Positions 24,242 through 36,466 are shown, counted from the stretch's first letter. The stretch is DNA of 64,000 nucleotides from Cavia porcellus (GCF_034190915.1 NW_026947493.1:43766501-43830500); one strand, 5' to 3'. Numbers and translations: made by a program. Notes: generated by a model not told the origin, from the sequence alone.

Positions 24242-24869
24242 AAGTTTACTTTTATGAGGCCACTGAATTGGAACCCACTGAAGGTAAAGAGAGATAATTA
24301 AACCTGGAGAGTTTTCTTTTACAATTTAAAAGAAACCTAGGTTATATTAAGCAGTATAAAAATGTAAGTAATATTGGGAGGAAGATCTGCTTATTAATGA
24401 AGCTAAATCAACTGGGTAGGCTATGAATTGATTTTTCTGCATAATTACACACAATTACACTCATCTATAAGTAAGCAAGACTTTTGAAGTGCATAATGAT
24501 TCCACTGCAATAAAATACATTGTTTGGAACTCCCCATTAACACTTACATACTTCCAAAGTTCTTTTTAGTTATTTATCACTGTTTCAATATGAATTTCAA
24601 CCTGCATTTCCTAAAACAACATTCATAATCCCCAAGGGAATCCCTTATATACCAAAAGAATTCAACACTTTTCTTTTAAAAATATCACCACTGATGTGTA
24701 GCTAAGTATTTTTTAAAATACTTAAAAATACTGAAATATTTATAGGAATATTATAGAAATAATAATGATGTAACCTTTATCTTGTATATCAATGTTTCCA
24801 ATTTGGTTTCATTTGTGGTTTGTAAAGTTATTAACTGTGATTAATTAAAAACTTTGAGACTAGTTGAAT

Positions 24870-25030
24870 AACTATGGTGCATTTGTCTATGGGATTACTA
24901 TGTAGCCATAATAAAGAATGATGACACTTTCAATGTTCTTACATGGCATGATCTCTTATAAATATTAGGTGTGAAATCTTAACCTTTAAATAGTATGTAT
25001 AATATACTATTATTTATGTAAAAGGAGAAA
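24870..25030 (+). mobile_element. L1 3' fragment, old
   Basis: 'TGGGATTACTATGTAGCCATAATAAAGAATGATGACA' is the decayed L1 ORF2 C-terminal segment. An AT-rich stretch follows (to about 25140). Confidence 0.5.
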
Positions 25031-25474
25031 AAGTTTATATACATTCCTACACATACACATATATAGATATATTAGTTTATCTATCTACCTTTCTATATAT
25101 GTATACTAATAAAACAAATATACTTCTGGAAGAATACAAAAAACTAGAGAATTAGGTTGAGTTGAGCTATGTCACTGTAACTATATATTTTACATATTGA
25201 GCCCTGTGACTGAACTGATTCCCTACTACAAAAACAAAATTAAAACTATTTTGCTTTCCTTTTAAATAAGACATATCTACATTTTTAAAAAGTTACTTAC
25301 TTGGGAAAAGAATCGATAATTCAATTTTTTCCTTGGGATCCAATATTCTTACTATTTATAACAGCCCAAATAATAAATTTCTCATATACATTTTAATTTT
25401 TTTCTTCACAAAAAGAATACCTGAAGTGCGTAGAAACTTTCAAACACGCTTAATACCTTGCTACTCAAAATGTG

Positions 25475-25560
25475 GCTAAGAAGGCTGTAATGCATCTCAG
25501 TGGCAAAGCCCTTGCCTAGCATGCATGCTACTATGGATTTGATTCCTGGTAAAAAATTTA
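25475..25560 (+). repeat. ID-like SINE, diverged
   Basis: 'GGCTGTAATGCATCTCAGTGGCAAAGCCCTTGCCTAGCATGCATG' and 'GATTTGATTCCTGGTA' keep the A- and B-box spacing, followed by an A-rich tail. Confidence 0.75.
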
Positions 25561-25597
25561 AAAATTAAAAATAAAAATGAGAAAAAGAGTTCTTAAA

Positions 25598-25752
25598 CCA
25601 GGCATTGTGGCACATGCTTATAATTTCAGCACTCAGGAGATTGAGGCAAGAAAATTGTGAGTTTGAGACCTGCCTGGGTTACAAAGTGAGCTCAAGGCCA
25701 ACCTGAACTGCATAGCAAGACCCTATCTCAAAAATACCAAAAAACCCCCAAA
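25598..25752 (+). repeat. B1 SINE, full length
   Basis: CCAGGCATTGTGGCACATGCTTATAAT to AAGACCCTATCTCAAAAATACC, ending in an A-rich tail. It lies 40 bp downstream of an ID copy in the same orientation. Confidence 0.92.
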
Positions 25753-26234
25753 CAAACAACAAATGTTGCCCCAGGACCAGTAGTACCTGACTAGAAATGC
25801 AGAATCCTTGTGTTCATCTGAGACCTACCAAATCACAATCTTCACTTTAACAAGATTCCCCCCATCCCAGATATTTATATGCGCTTGAAAGTGTGAAAAG
25901 TACTGCTCCAAATAGGCAAGATGTAGTTGAATAGAGTCAGTGCCAAAGTGCACAGCTATTAGGTAAACACTCTGTAAAGTTTGTTGAAGAACCAGAAGGA
26001 ATCATAGAAAGAATCTAGGAACTAAGTTTAAAAGAGAAATCCTAGTTCCTGGGTGTAAACAGAAATATAATGCATTTTCTATTTAATTTGTAAAAATCCC
26101 AATAATTGAACAAAGCCGTCACAGGAATCCTGAAAAAAGAGGTGCATCTAATAGCTGTCCTCCCCCCACTCTCCCCTGTACTGAGGGAGTGAAACAGAGC
26201 TTTTATACTGAGATAGATTTCTAGCCCACTTCCT

Positions 26235-26352
26235 TTTAAAAAGACAGGATCTTGCTAAATCGCTAATTGCCCAGGCTAGGATTAAATTTGAGATCTTCCT
26301 GTCTTAGCCTCTCAGAATGCTGGGATTATAGTCTTGTGTCAGAACGCCTGAC
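26235..26352 (-). repeat. B1 SINE, reverse, diverged
   Basis: 'GACAGGATCTTGCTAAATCGC', 'GCCCAGGCTAGGATTAAA' and 'AATGCTGGGATTATAGTC' follow the reverse order of B1. Confidence 0.8.
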
Positions 26353-26519
26353 CCATTAGATGTTTCCAAACCAAATTATCCTTTCTTCATCCTTTCACTA
26401 TTTATTCAACAATAAGAACACTGCTTCTGAAGGGGAAGTAAAATCTGGGTTGAACGGTCTTCAGTGGTTTCCATGATACACAAAATAAGAGGTGGAGCCT
26501 GAACACATACTTGGGAGAC

Positions 26520-26955
26520 TCTACCCAACCCAACTTCCTTGAGGTCCCTTAATTGCTATTACTCTTACCAGGATTTGCTTAATGGTAGCCACACTAACCT
26601 CTTTGTTATCCTTGAACTTGTTAGGCATGCTCTGCTTTTAGATCTCTGTGCTTGTTCTTTTTCACAAGGATCCTGATGCAGAAAGCCCATGGCTTATTTC
26701 CATCATGTCTTTGCTCAGGCATCATCTGATATGGAGGCTTTGACAACACTGCATCAAATAACCAGTACCTATTCTGTCTTCTCTACCCTGCGTTGCTTTT
26801 CCTTACTTACTACCATTTCTCATGCTTATTATTTTGCTTTTGGTGGGGCAGAGAGGCTTTGTTTCCCCTCCCTCCTTGACTATGCTCCTCGAAAGCTGGA
26901 CTTCATTTTGGTTATTGTCATGCCTCTAATACCCAATAGAGAAACAGTGAAGAAA
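26520..26955 (+). repeat. L2 LINE 3' end
   Basis: A conserved L2 phrase order is present: CTTGAGGTCCCTTAATT, TGGCTTATTTCCATCATGTCTTTGCTCAGGCATC, then GGGGCAGAGAGGC. It is degraded; the frame of 107 codons inside it is not a gene. Confidence 0.55.
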
Positions 26956-26974
26956 TGGACAAATGAACAAATAG

Positions 26975-27350
26975 TCTTAATTTTTGCAGGCTGGTGTAAC
27001 AAAATACCATAATTTGGATAGCTTTAGCCTCGCGGCTGGGGCCAGATTCTCTCCAGTTTGAAGGCTTCCTCCAATTTGTGTTCTGGAAGGTCTTTTTTTT
27101 GTTTCGGAGATGCTTTTTTTTCTGTTTCCTCACAATGCCTTTCCTGGTCATGCTCATGGAAAGGGTAATTTGTGTCTCTTTCTTTTCTTACAAGACCACA
27201 AGTCCCACTGGATTAGGACGTCACTTAAATAACCAAATTTAACTTTAATTACAACCCTAAAACCCTATCTCAAATTCCATATTAAGTGTTAGGGTTTGAA
27301 CACAGGAGTTTGGGGAAGTTAGAGGGATTATATTCAGTGTGTAGCAGATC
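26975..27350 (-). mobile_element. MaLR LTR, reverse, degraded
   Basis: 'GCTGGTGTAACAAAATACCATAATTTGGATAGC' is the reverse MaLR start. The segment ends near 'TAATTACAACCCTAAAACC..AAATTCCATATTAAGTGTTAGG', the reverse of an LTR 5' end. Confidence 0.6.
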
Positions 27351-27631
27351 ATATAGCCAGTTTGTTCTTAGCATCATCAAAGAAATTCTCCCCTTGACCT
27401 GCATTTCCTTTTTATTCTTATCTTATTCAAGGTTGTGTTTGGTATTTGCTTCAAGGTAGTCTTTCCTTGATTAAAAAAAAAATACAGCAGCCAGGATTTG
27501 TGTCATTTGATATGATTTGTCCTGGATATGGGAAGGCTGTACTTTGGACAAGGAGAGAGAAGGTGCTTATACTAGGTTTCTCACAGTCAACAGTCAGATG
27601 TTCCTGAGTAGATATATTTTTCAATATTGAA

Positions 27632-27642
27632 AGAGAGAGAGA

Positions 27643-27681
<39 letters not shown>
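27632..27681 (+). repeat. (GA)n microsatellite
   Basis: A run of GA units with one GTGA interruption. Confidence 0.97.
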
Positions 27682-27684
<3 letters not shown>

Positions 27685-27699
27685 AATTCAGGGCGTTTG

Positions 27700-29590
27700 T
27701 TTCAGTTACTATTTAGTCTTTTATATTCATTGATTTAAATGGAATGAAATGCTACTTTATAAAATGTAAGGTAATCGCAGCTGTGTGAAATGTGCCATGT
27801 CTACACTATATTTTAGTGCTGAAATCCTTCCTGTTTCCCAATTGCTTCTGCAGTTGTGTAAGTATCAGAAACAACTTATATAAGAAATACATTTAAGTAT
27901 ACTTTATTCCAACTACCATCTCTCATAAAAAATCTCTTATAAAAATATTTTAAGCAAACTTTACCTCTCTCACTAGAATGTAAATCTCACTTCAGGAACT
28001 GTTTTTCAGTTCTGCTCACTAGACTCAATCATAAACCTGTTTCCCATATTGATACCTAAACTGAGAAAACTGACTTTTTTGAACTTTCTTCTCAACTGGT
28101 GCTAATCTTGGTCTATAGAAACTACTAACTCTCAGCACAAATGGTTTCATCTGCCTCTAATTGTCACCCCCCCCAACCCCCTAGCTGTTACTTTTAACAA
28201 GTAAAGTTCACATCCTTAGAATCACAGTTCCAGCCTTCTTAAGTTCCTGCATAAGAAAAGTCCATACTGAAAAAATTCACGTAGCTTTTTTAAGCCAAAC
28301 CTTGTTATACGCAGAAAGACTATGTTCTCTTGCAGCTGATTTGGAAAGATTGCAATTATGAATTCTTCCTCTGACTTGTTGAGATGTAAATCTTCTACCA
28401 CTCAGAGCTGTCTTCTTAAGGATCTGAGCACCCTGTCTTTGATAATTCTTGCTCTTGCTTTATACCTGCTGGCAGGGGAAGGGGATGATAACCCTGATAG
28501 TGCTGTACTCACACCACTACCTCTCCCATCACAAGATACTACTGGTTTGTCTCTCTTCTAGATAAGCACCAACTAACAAACCAGATGACCTCTTTAAGTG
28601 GACAGTGACTCCCTCAGACCCCTCTTCTCTTTTCTTTCAGTATGCCTCAGCCTTTTATTTTTTTCTATTTTTATACCTCAGCCTTTTAAAAGGTTGCCTT
28701 TTGTTCCAGTGAAGTTGAGTTCAGTTTACAGTGAGTATTCTTTCCTATTGAAATAGTTATTTACAATAAAATCATCCTCAGATAGATTAGATTTTAATTA
28801 CCATTTAACTCCATTCTTTATCTATTTTGACTAGTATTCATTTGGAAAGACCTATCCCATAGATTGTTTCAGTAGATCTAGGGTAGCATGTAAGCACTGA
28901 GATTTTATGAAAACTTCCACAGAAGAGTCTTATGGTACAAAATCAGAATTGAGAATACTGATATAGGTCAGCAATCCTCAAAAGGAGGAGCACAAATGAA
29001 AAGGATCATTATTTTCGGGAGACTTAGCAGAATGCATATCTTCAGCCCTGTGGACTAACAGACTGTAGAGATGAAGCTCAGCAATCTGTGTTTTAACTAA
29101 TTCTCATGATAATTTTGATGCACCAAACTTTGAGAACCACTACCATAAGGAGTTAAATATGGCCTGCGTCTTGTAATTAGGACTTGGTTTCACTATGATT
29201 TGGAGCCTAGCTATGTGACTAAACATTAACCCAAAGACCATGCCTGCAAAATTTCCTGCACCTGCTCAACTCCCTTCCCCTACTTTCCCCTCATACTGTT
29301 TCCTCTACAATGAGAACTAGAAGGATCCTGGTCCATGAACAGTTTTGGAATTCATCATTCATCTTTGAAATTATGACACAGTTTCTAAAGTTCAATGACA
29401 ACACTGGCCATTAGGAAGGGAAAGTAGAATCTATGGCTTACAAAATAGATTCTCATCCTCATCTGCTTTAAAACTCCTAAATGTTTTAAAACACCTTTGG
29501 GGTAATATTTTTCTGTAGCTGGATATGTATTATAGAGAAAAAGACTAACAAAGAAAAATGATGGTATTTGATTTCCTCTTTGCAATTGTG
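27700..29590. other. intergenic, no gene recognised
   Basis: AT-rich with a possible L2 scrap near 27960-28020 and a C-run near 28170. A 67-codon frame at 28358 looks incidental. No exon is supported. Confidence 0.5.
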
Positions 29591-29599
29591 TTTGATTGT

Positions 29600-29985
29600 G
29601 TTTGGTTACCGTCTTAATTTTTTCTTGTTTCTGAGACAAAATACCCAACACTCAAAGTTAAAGGAGGAAAAGTTTATTGTAGCTCACAGTTTAAGTTGTA
29701 GAGGTTTTATAGTTGGCTGGCTCCAAAGCAGGGTGGCATGGAGATGAAAAATAGTTCATGGCAGGCAGAAGGCAGAAGGCAGGAAGGCAGCAGCAACAAG
29801 CAACAACAGCAGCCCTTTTCTGTCCCTTATATCCGGACACACCCAGAGTGGGGCACCCTTAATCCTAGCACTGTACTATGAATCAATTACAGCATCACAC
29901 ACAGTTGACCCACCCACTCCAAAAAGCCCACCTATGAGTACATGAGGCTTTTAGGGGAACATCTAGATATAAGCCAGAGTAGCTA
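29600..29985 (-). mobile_element. MaLR LTR, reverse, nearly complete
   Basis: 'CTGAGACAAAATACCCAACACTCAAAGTTAAAGGAGG', 'GGCTGGCTCCAAAGCAGGGTGGCA', 'GCAGCAACAAGCAACAACAGCAG' and the far part 'AAAGCCCACCTATGAG..GGCTTTTAGGGGAACATCTAG' match the reverse of the LTR at 48076. Exact ends and the target duplication are not clear. Confidence 0.78.
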
Positions 29986-30609
29986 CAAAATTTATAGCAA
30001 ACAGGCTTTTGTCAGCCTCTTCCTTTTCACCACCAGAGAGCAAGGAGGATATTGTGGAAATGAACAGATTTTCATTCCATGGTAGAAAAGAAAGATCATG
30101 GAGAGGAGGAATAGGAAAACTGATTAGTTTTCAGCTTTCTACTCTACTGATGAACAGTGATGGCTCATTTAATTTATCACTTCATCTCATTTGCAAATGG
30201 AAAAACACATTCCACAAAAAGAAATCTCTGTTTCTGAAAACACTCGTTTCAGGGGGGAAAGTATGAGGGAGCTTTATTTTGGGGAGATACATTATATTTT
30301 TTCTTTGTTAAGTATTTATGTAGCTTTGCAAAATACATGATATGGCAAAATAATGAAAAAAGATTTACCCACACACAGGCATACACACAATATTCTGTCA
30401 TAGCACATAAACAGAAAATAACCAGAACTGTAGATTCTGGCAAGAAACGTATCTCTACTTCTTTTATTAGGATTTCTGTTTTGTTTTGTTTTGATTTGAT
30501 ATGTATATATGTGTTTTGAAATAGACATATCAACATACCCATCATTTCATTTAATTTTTCTTTTCTCACTGTTTTCTCTTTTTTCTTTCTTTCTTCCTTC
30601 TAGCTCTTG

Positions 30610-31177
30610 TCTTTTTTGTAGTAAAAACATTTACTGAAACACTAAAAGGTCTACCCTCTTTGCAAATTTCAAAAAGTGCAAGGTAATACAATACAGTATC
30701 ATTAACTGTAGTAACATTGTTGTATAATAGTTCTCTAAAATTTATTCATTTTGCACATGTGACAATTTGCACTCTACTAACAACTCCCCACTCCCTCCTC
30801 ATTCAGCTCCTGGCAACAACTACTCTGCTCTCTGCTATGAATTTGACAATTTTAGATTCCACATGTAAATGAGACCACACAATACTTGTTTCTCTCTGTC
30901 TGGCTTATTTCACTTAGCATAACATTCTCCAGGTACATTCATGTTGTTGCAAATGACAGAATTTTCTTTTTTGAAAAGCAGAATAATATTCCACTGTACA
31001 TATAAATCATGTTTCTTTATAAATTCATTTGTTGATGGACATTTCAGTAGTTTTTTAAAATCTTGGCTATCCTGAATAATACTACAACAAACATATGAGG
31101 ATAGGTATTTTTCAAGATTCAGATTTCCTTTAGACATATACCCAGAAGTGGGAACATCAGATCATAAGGTAGTTGTA
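30610..31177 (-). mobile_element. L1 ORF2 C-terminal/3' end, old, reverse
   Basis: The known reversed L1 order is seen: 'CTGGCTTATTTCACTTAGCATAACATTCTCCAGGTAC', 'GAATAATATTCCACTGTACATAT', 'AAATTCATTTGTTGATGGACATTTC' and 'AGACATATACCCAGAAGTGGGA'. An immediately adjacent, younger L1 3' end follows. Confidence 0.85.
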
Positions 31178-31179
31178 TT

Positions 31180-32045
31180 TTTAATTTTTTTCTTTTTTAT
31201 TATTTTGAAGGTATTAAAATACAACAGAACAAGACAGAATAAAGCCAACTGAGACAGTGTAGTGAAATTGGTACAGAACTTCACAGCAGGTTACCAGGAT
31301 AACAGTAATAGGTATTACACTTTATCTCGTTATTTTCACAATAGTTGTTCTTTCAATCACATATATCAAAATAAAATAAAATACAGAACACTATAGAACT
31401 TATCAAAACAGAGTATTGAATAGAGCAGTACCATTAATAGAATAAAGCAAAACAGTAATAAAAATATTTGCCTTCAAAGAGATAGTAGAAGGAAATCCCC
31501 CTTATTTGCTATGGTCAACCTCCTAAGAGATGCTCAGATCTCTGGTTCCCATTTGCTAATAGAAGGTAGAGCAAGGGGGGTAGGGGAAGTGGGATGTTTG
31601 ACTCTAAGCATGTGTACCAGTAGGCTCACTATTGCTTAGCAGGGAGGCAGGCTGGTTGCTTGGTTTCCCAGCGTCCTAAGATCCAACATGGCACTAATCT
31701 CAGGAGGCACTGATGGTTCTCCCCCTGGAGGGGCCGCAGCCTGCCACGCCACAGCCACTTACCATGAAGGGGAACTGCTTGCTTCATTTTCCAGCATCCT
31801 AAGTTCCAACATGGTATGATCTCAGGAGACACTGGTGGTTCTTCCCCAGGGGTGGCGGCAGCCTGCCAGACCACAGCCATTTACAGGGAGACAAGCTGCT
31901 TGCTTGGTTTACCAGCACCCTAAGTTCCAACATGGCACGGATCTCAGGAGACACTGGTGGTTCTCCCTCTGGAGGGGCTGCAGCCTGCCAGACCACAGCC
32001 GCTTACCAAGGACGGGAGTTGCTTGCTTGGTTTCCCAGTGTCCTA
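31180..32045 (-). mobile_element. L1 3' UTR, 5'-truncated, with GC-rich tandem block
   Basis: In minus order: a 122-bp tandem repeat (32045-31640), a purine-rich run (about 31600-31560), then AT-rich sequence with 'CTCGTTATTTTCACAATAGTTG' (plus strand) and an A/T-rich end near 31180. The AT-rich part matches the copy at 54305-54620 and shares the roughly 150-bp module of the HAL1-like tails. There is no ORF2. Confidence 0.7.
31640..32045. repeat. 122-bp tandem repeat, about 3.3 copies
   Basis: The anchor CCTAAG(A/T)TCCAACATGG occurs at 31675, 31798 and 31919, with a diverged fourth anchor at 32042, giving spacings of 123, 121 and 123 bp. Each unit contains CTCAGGAG(A/G)CACTG(A/G)TGGTTCT, GCAGCCTGCCA and GCTTGCTTGG. 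It is GC-rich compared with its surroundings. Confidence 0.92.
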
Positions 32046-32976
32046 CATCAGGATTTTTGTTTTGTAAGCATGCACTCATTTTTAGAGTTTTGCCTTATTT
32101 AGGAACTAATGATATATTTTGAGAAGATGCCATTCCTGAAAGATATCAAAATTTTATTTCCTTTAAGAATAAAACTGTCTTGTTCTTCAAATGACCGAAA
32201 GAGCACCTATGACATTTACTTAGTTTTCACTTCTATCAAGGCTTCTTTTAATTGGGTAGAGCCCCTTTAGTAACTAACCACTTCCAAAGAGTCTCAAACC
32301 TGGCTTGAATTACCAGTGCCTCAGTCATCTGAGTGTTAGTGCAACAGGCCAAACCTGTCTCATTCCTCCCTATCTTCTCACTTCATAACAGACTTTATAA
32401 AACCAAGGTGATTTCCAATGGGAGTAGCAAAGGATGGTCCTTTCTTGTTTGCTGAAGTTAAGTATTTCCTTCTACTTCCCCTCTAGTGATATTATCTACC
32501 TACCCTATCTTGAAATCTAAGGCTATTTCTACAAGGTTCATTACTCCAATCATAAAGCAATAGGTTTTTAGCTGAAGGCTTAAAAAAAAAATAGCAGCAA
32601 GCAACAGTTTCAGTTAGCAGCATTTCATAACTCCTGTCAATGACACTCCCATACTTTCCACACTTCAGAGGTTGTGGCAGGGTGGAAAATCCAAACATTT
32701 TGAAACCTTGTGACTGTCAAAATTCATGGTTAGGAAAAAAGGTGGATATATCCTTGCTCTGTCATTTAATATATGTTTTATTGGTACACACTGGCTGGGT
32801 GGCCTATCTTTTATAAGCACTACACCTTTCAGCCTATAGAGATACATCTACTACTATGGTAAGTAAGACAAAGTATTCATCTCAAAAAAGTTGATAGTGG
32901 AGTTAGAAGGAGGATGCAAAAATAAAACAAAATAACTAATTGTGTGACAGGCTGAAATAAGTGAGAATATGGAAAT

Positions 32977-33346
32977 TGTCTTGGTTAGTTTTTTCTCAAT
33001 GCTGAGACAAAACACTTGACCTCTAAAATTAGGAAAGAAAAGCTTATTAGCTCACAGTTCTTGGAGATTTCAGTCCATAATCTGTTGGCTCCAAGTCAGT
33101 GTGGAATGGCTGAGGGGCTACATGGTGGCTGCAGCAGACACCAGAAATGACCACAGCAAAAGGACAAAAGTGAAGAGCATGCCTCCTTCCCTCCCTTATA
33201 TTGTGTACTGGCTACCCACCCTTGGATGGGTGCAGCACTCACACTGCCAATTCCAGTGCTGAACAATGAGCCAATCACAAATGCTATACTCAGAAACTCC
33301 ATGACTGTATGAAGATTTGGGGGACACCCAAACACAAACCATAACA
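32977..33346 (-). mobile_element. solo MaLR LTR, 370 bp, complete with 5-bp duplication
   Basis: Reads TGTCTTGGTTAG...ACCATAACA on the plus strand (reverse orientation of the LTR). GAAAT lies on both sides (32972-32976 and 33347-33351). Both TG/CA termini and the 5-bp duplication fit ERVL/MaLR integration. Confidence 0.88.
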
Positions 33347-33449
33347 GAAATTTATGCATGGACCTGAGGGAGTAAAAAGGAAACAGTAGTCTTATCTAGC
33401 AAGTACTGAACAGATCCCAGAGTCAAACATAGAAGCTCAAGATAAGAAA

Positions 33450-33531
33450 GCAAGACCTCAGCAGCATAAGTGCCTGCCTGGCAAGTGCAAGGTCTTGAGT
33501 TGGATTCCCACCACCAAAAAAAAAAAAAAAG
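33450..33531 (+). repeat. ID-like SINE
   Basis: 'CTCAGCAGCATAAGTGCCTGCCTGGCAAGTGCAAGGTC', 'GAGTTGGATTCCC' and a pure A tail of about 15 bases. The first A-box bases are missing. Confidence 0.88.
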
Positions 33532-33609
33532 TGAGACCCAAATGGAATGTATTAAATGATATGATGTCATGATGTCCTTAGCACATGGTTTCACTTCTGT
33601 TGTAACAAG

Positions 33610-34200
33610 CAGTTGGCACTAGATTTTTTTTAAGAGCAGAAATATTTACTGAGAGAAAAAAAGCTTCTGAGAGAGAGACAGAAGGGGTCCTGAGTAGGTT
33701 GTCAAAGATACTGTATTTTCTAGGGATTTTTATAGAGTAAAATCATGAGGTGAAGCAGGTCTAAAGTGAGGAAAACTGGGAACTTGCAAGGCAGACAAGC
33801 ATGAGGTGGGACAAAGCTGGAATCAACCAATAAGTTTAATTATTCAGGTAAAATTGACCAAATTCAGGGATAAATGGGAAAGCGAGTCATGTAGCAATCG
33901 AGCATTCTTTATGGATCAGTGACTTTTCCTGTAAGGGGCTGGGATGGTGAATCCTGGCTTCTCAAGGTGATCCATACCTAATCTCTACTGTTTATAGTTA
34001 GGGTGTGGTTGCATTTGTTTTGCTTTCTGTTTTGAGATCTGGCCAACAGCAAGAGGTGTGTGTCTCCTCCAAGATCACAAGACATTTGGCTCTTTGTGCT
34101 GGCTGGCTTCCTCAAGGGCTAGCCTTGTCTGACTGCCTATATTTCTAACTAGCTCAGCTGCCTGTAACATTCTCCTTGAAGTATCCTGAACTGGCATGAG
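33610..34200 (-). mobile_element. possible LTR, reverse, unassigned
   Basis: Begins with a decayed T-rich/'AATATTTACTGAGAG' block resembling the reverse of an LTR polyadenylation region. Similar 'TTTATTGA' blocks occur at 34497 and 37957. No clear ends were found. Confidence 0.3.
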
Positions 34201-34229
34201 GGTTGGCATTAGATTTCAACTATGACGGA

Positions 34230-34370
34230 TCAAAGATTTTTTTTTTGTCTTTTTTGAGACGGGTCTTGAGCTCACTTTGTAGCCCAGGCTGGTCTTGAAC
34301 TCGCAACGATCCTCCAACCTCAGCCTCCCAAGTGCTGGGATTATAGGCATGAGCCACCATGCTCGGCAGG
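34230..34370 (-). repeat. B1 SINE, full length, young-looking, reverse
   Basis: T-run, GAGACGGGTCTTGAGCTCACTTTGTAGCCCAGGCTGGTC to GAGCCACCATGCTCGGC. It is among the least diverged B1 copies here. Confidence 0.95.
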
Positions 34371-34439
34371 ATCAAAGAATTTCAAAATGAGAATAAGACT
34401 ACTGCATGACAGGTGAGGCACATCATGTAAGAATCCAGT

Positions 34440-34970
34440 GCTGCAGGTGATAAAAGGAATCTACTAATAGTTAAGGAATATAGAAAATGTAAGAGTTTAT
34501 TGACACACTTCAAGAGAACAGCAGGAGAGTCCAAGAGAGTACTGAATCATCAGGGTGAAAAAGCTGAGATTTATATATTTGACTTTTAATATGAGGTGAG
34601 GTTCTGAAAATGTCACCCCAGGAACACTTTCATCAGGTCATGGTGACTTTATTGCCTCAGTTCTGAGGATAAGCAGATGTTTGAAGATTGACGTAGTTTT
34701 GTCTGACAGGATCCATTGCCCTTGGACCCTGTTGCTAGAAACAGTCCTGCTGGGTAAAATTGATAAATGTCAGTGGTCAAGGGGATCAGAATAAAATGTA
34801 TATGTTTGTATTTAAAAGGAACTTTTGGTATTATTTTGGGTTAGAAGAAGAAATAATATTATTTAAGACATAATAAGAGGTTAGATCATCCAGAGATGTA
34901 TTTGTATAGTTTTGTGGCATAACTTACATGGTGGAAAGTTAGTGTCCTACTGCAGTTTCTCACTCAACTG
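34440..34970 (-). mobile_element. possible LTR, reverse, unassigned
   Basis: 'AGAGTTTATTGACACACTTCAAGAGAACAGCAGGAGAG' resembles an inverted polyadenylation/U5 part of an LTR. There are no secure ends. Confidence 0.3.
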
Positions 34971-36014
34971 CAATGTAGCCTTTAAAGAAACAATGGTAAA
35001 ATAATCATGATTTCTCATATTTTAAGCTAAGGGAACAGAGGAATCATAGTTGAACCTCTGAGGCTAACAATGGAGGTGAGAAATGAAAATTGATAGATTG
35101 ATTCCAGAAAAGAGTGCCTAAAGAGACAAAATAGGAGGTGGAAAGTTATGTCAGACAAAGTACTGGGAAATTTGTGTAACATACTATGAAATTTTGAGGA
35201 AATACAAAAAAAGTTGGGTATTTGGTTTCCCCCTTTCAGACATAACACCACCCTCTGTGATGGCGAAAATTACCAACAGAGAATAAAGAAATCAGTATGC
35301 TGCAACATACAAGCACATCTTTGCCACACCTGTGTCTTAATTAACAAATTTTGAACAAGACATCACTTCCATTTGTCCAGAGCGCTCTCTTACCAGCAGC
35401 ACCCCCTTCCATGGATGCCAACAGCATTATTGTGTCCAGGGACATTTTTCATCCCTGCATCCCAGTTTGGCTGCTTCAAGCTCAACCATCAGCAATACCA
35501 TCACTAGCCTCTGCTTTCAGCATCCCACCACAGTAACCAAGTGCATGAAGTAAGCTCATGCAAAGGCAATAGGTGAGAAAGTGGAATACACTGTCCTACC
35601 AGGGAAGCTGTACTTTATGTTTTAAGAAATCATGTGGAAAATATACAAGATACAAGGGATAGATCTAAGGAGTGCTTGGTACTCTGCAGGTACTCGATAA
35701 ATTTCTAATAATTTGAGTTTCAGTTGTTTATTAGCCCTTGATTAAAATAAATGCTGCTATTTCTTGGTGGATTTTTCTAAGTTGATTTTCTCAAGAAATC
35801 AGGTTAAAATGTCAAGAAGCATCTGGGGTGTTTTCAGATAAGAGCTTAAATGCTTGATGTTTTCTACAAAAACTCTTGTTATCATTTTAATAATAAGCAT
35901 AAGAAATGTGATTTTCTGATGATAGTAGTCCTCCTTATCTGTGGTTTTACTTTTCTGTTTCAGAGATTGATTGAAGTCTGGAAATAGTAATTAAAAATCT
36001 AGAAATCAGCAATA

Positions 36015-36105
36015 CATAGGGCTTTTTTTCATAGTGCTGGATATCAAACCCTGGATTTCAGTCATGTTGATCACAAATTCAACCACTTAACTACACGATC
36101 AGCCC
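36015..36105 (-). repeat. ID-like SINE, reverse, inside Tigger
   Basis: 'GTGCTGGATATCAAACCCTGGATTTCAG' and 'CACTTAACTACACGATCAGCCC' are the reverse B-box and A-box parts. It splits the Tigger remnant. Confidence 0.7.
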
Positions 36106-36410
36106 AGCACTTGTTAAGTTTTAAATTTTGAAGTGTTTTAAGTAGTCTGATGAAATCTCTCACTGTTCTGCTCTATCCCACATATGACATAGCCGTGTTG
36201 GGTATGTTGTCCACTCAGTAGTCACCTAGTAGTTTTCTGGCTGTCAGGTCAGCTGTTAGGCTATTGTAATGTTTGTGTCCTAGTAACCTTTATTTTATTT
36301 AATCATGGCCCAGAAGTACAAGTGTAACAATGCTGGCAAGTCAGATATGCGAAAAGAAGTTGTAAAATGCCTCCTTTTTAAGTGAAAAGGCAAAGTTTTC
36401 AAAAAGGAAA

Positions 36411-36466
36411 TATATGTATGTGTGTGTTTGCATTGTGTGTACACACACACACACACACACATATAT
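36411..36466. repeat. self-complementary TG/CA microsatellite
   Basis: TATATGTATGTGTGTGT is followed after a short spacer by (AC)11 and ATATAT, so the two halves can pair as an inverted repeat. Confidence 0.9.

Noticed and set aside
26689..27012. 107-codon plus-strand frame
   Set aside because: It lies in old L2 LINE 3' sequence and resembles no protein.
31629..31996. Minus-strand frames of 65-83 codons rich in Pro/Trp/Cys
   Set aside because: They are a translation of the 122-bp tandem repeat, whose unit length is close to but not always a multiple of three.
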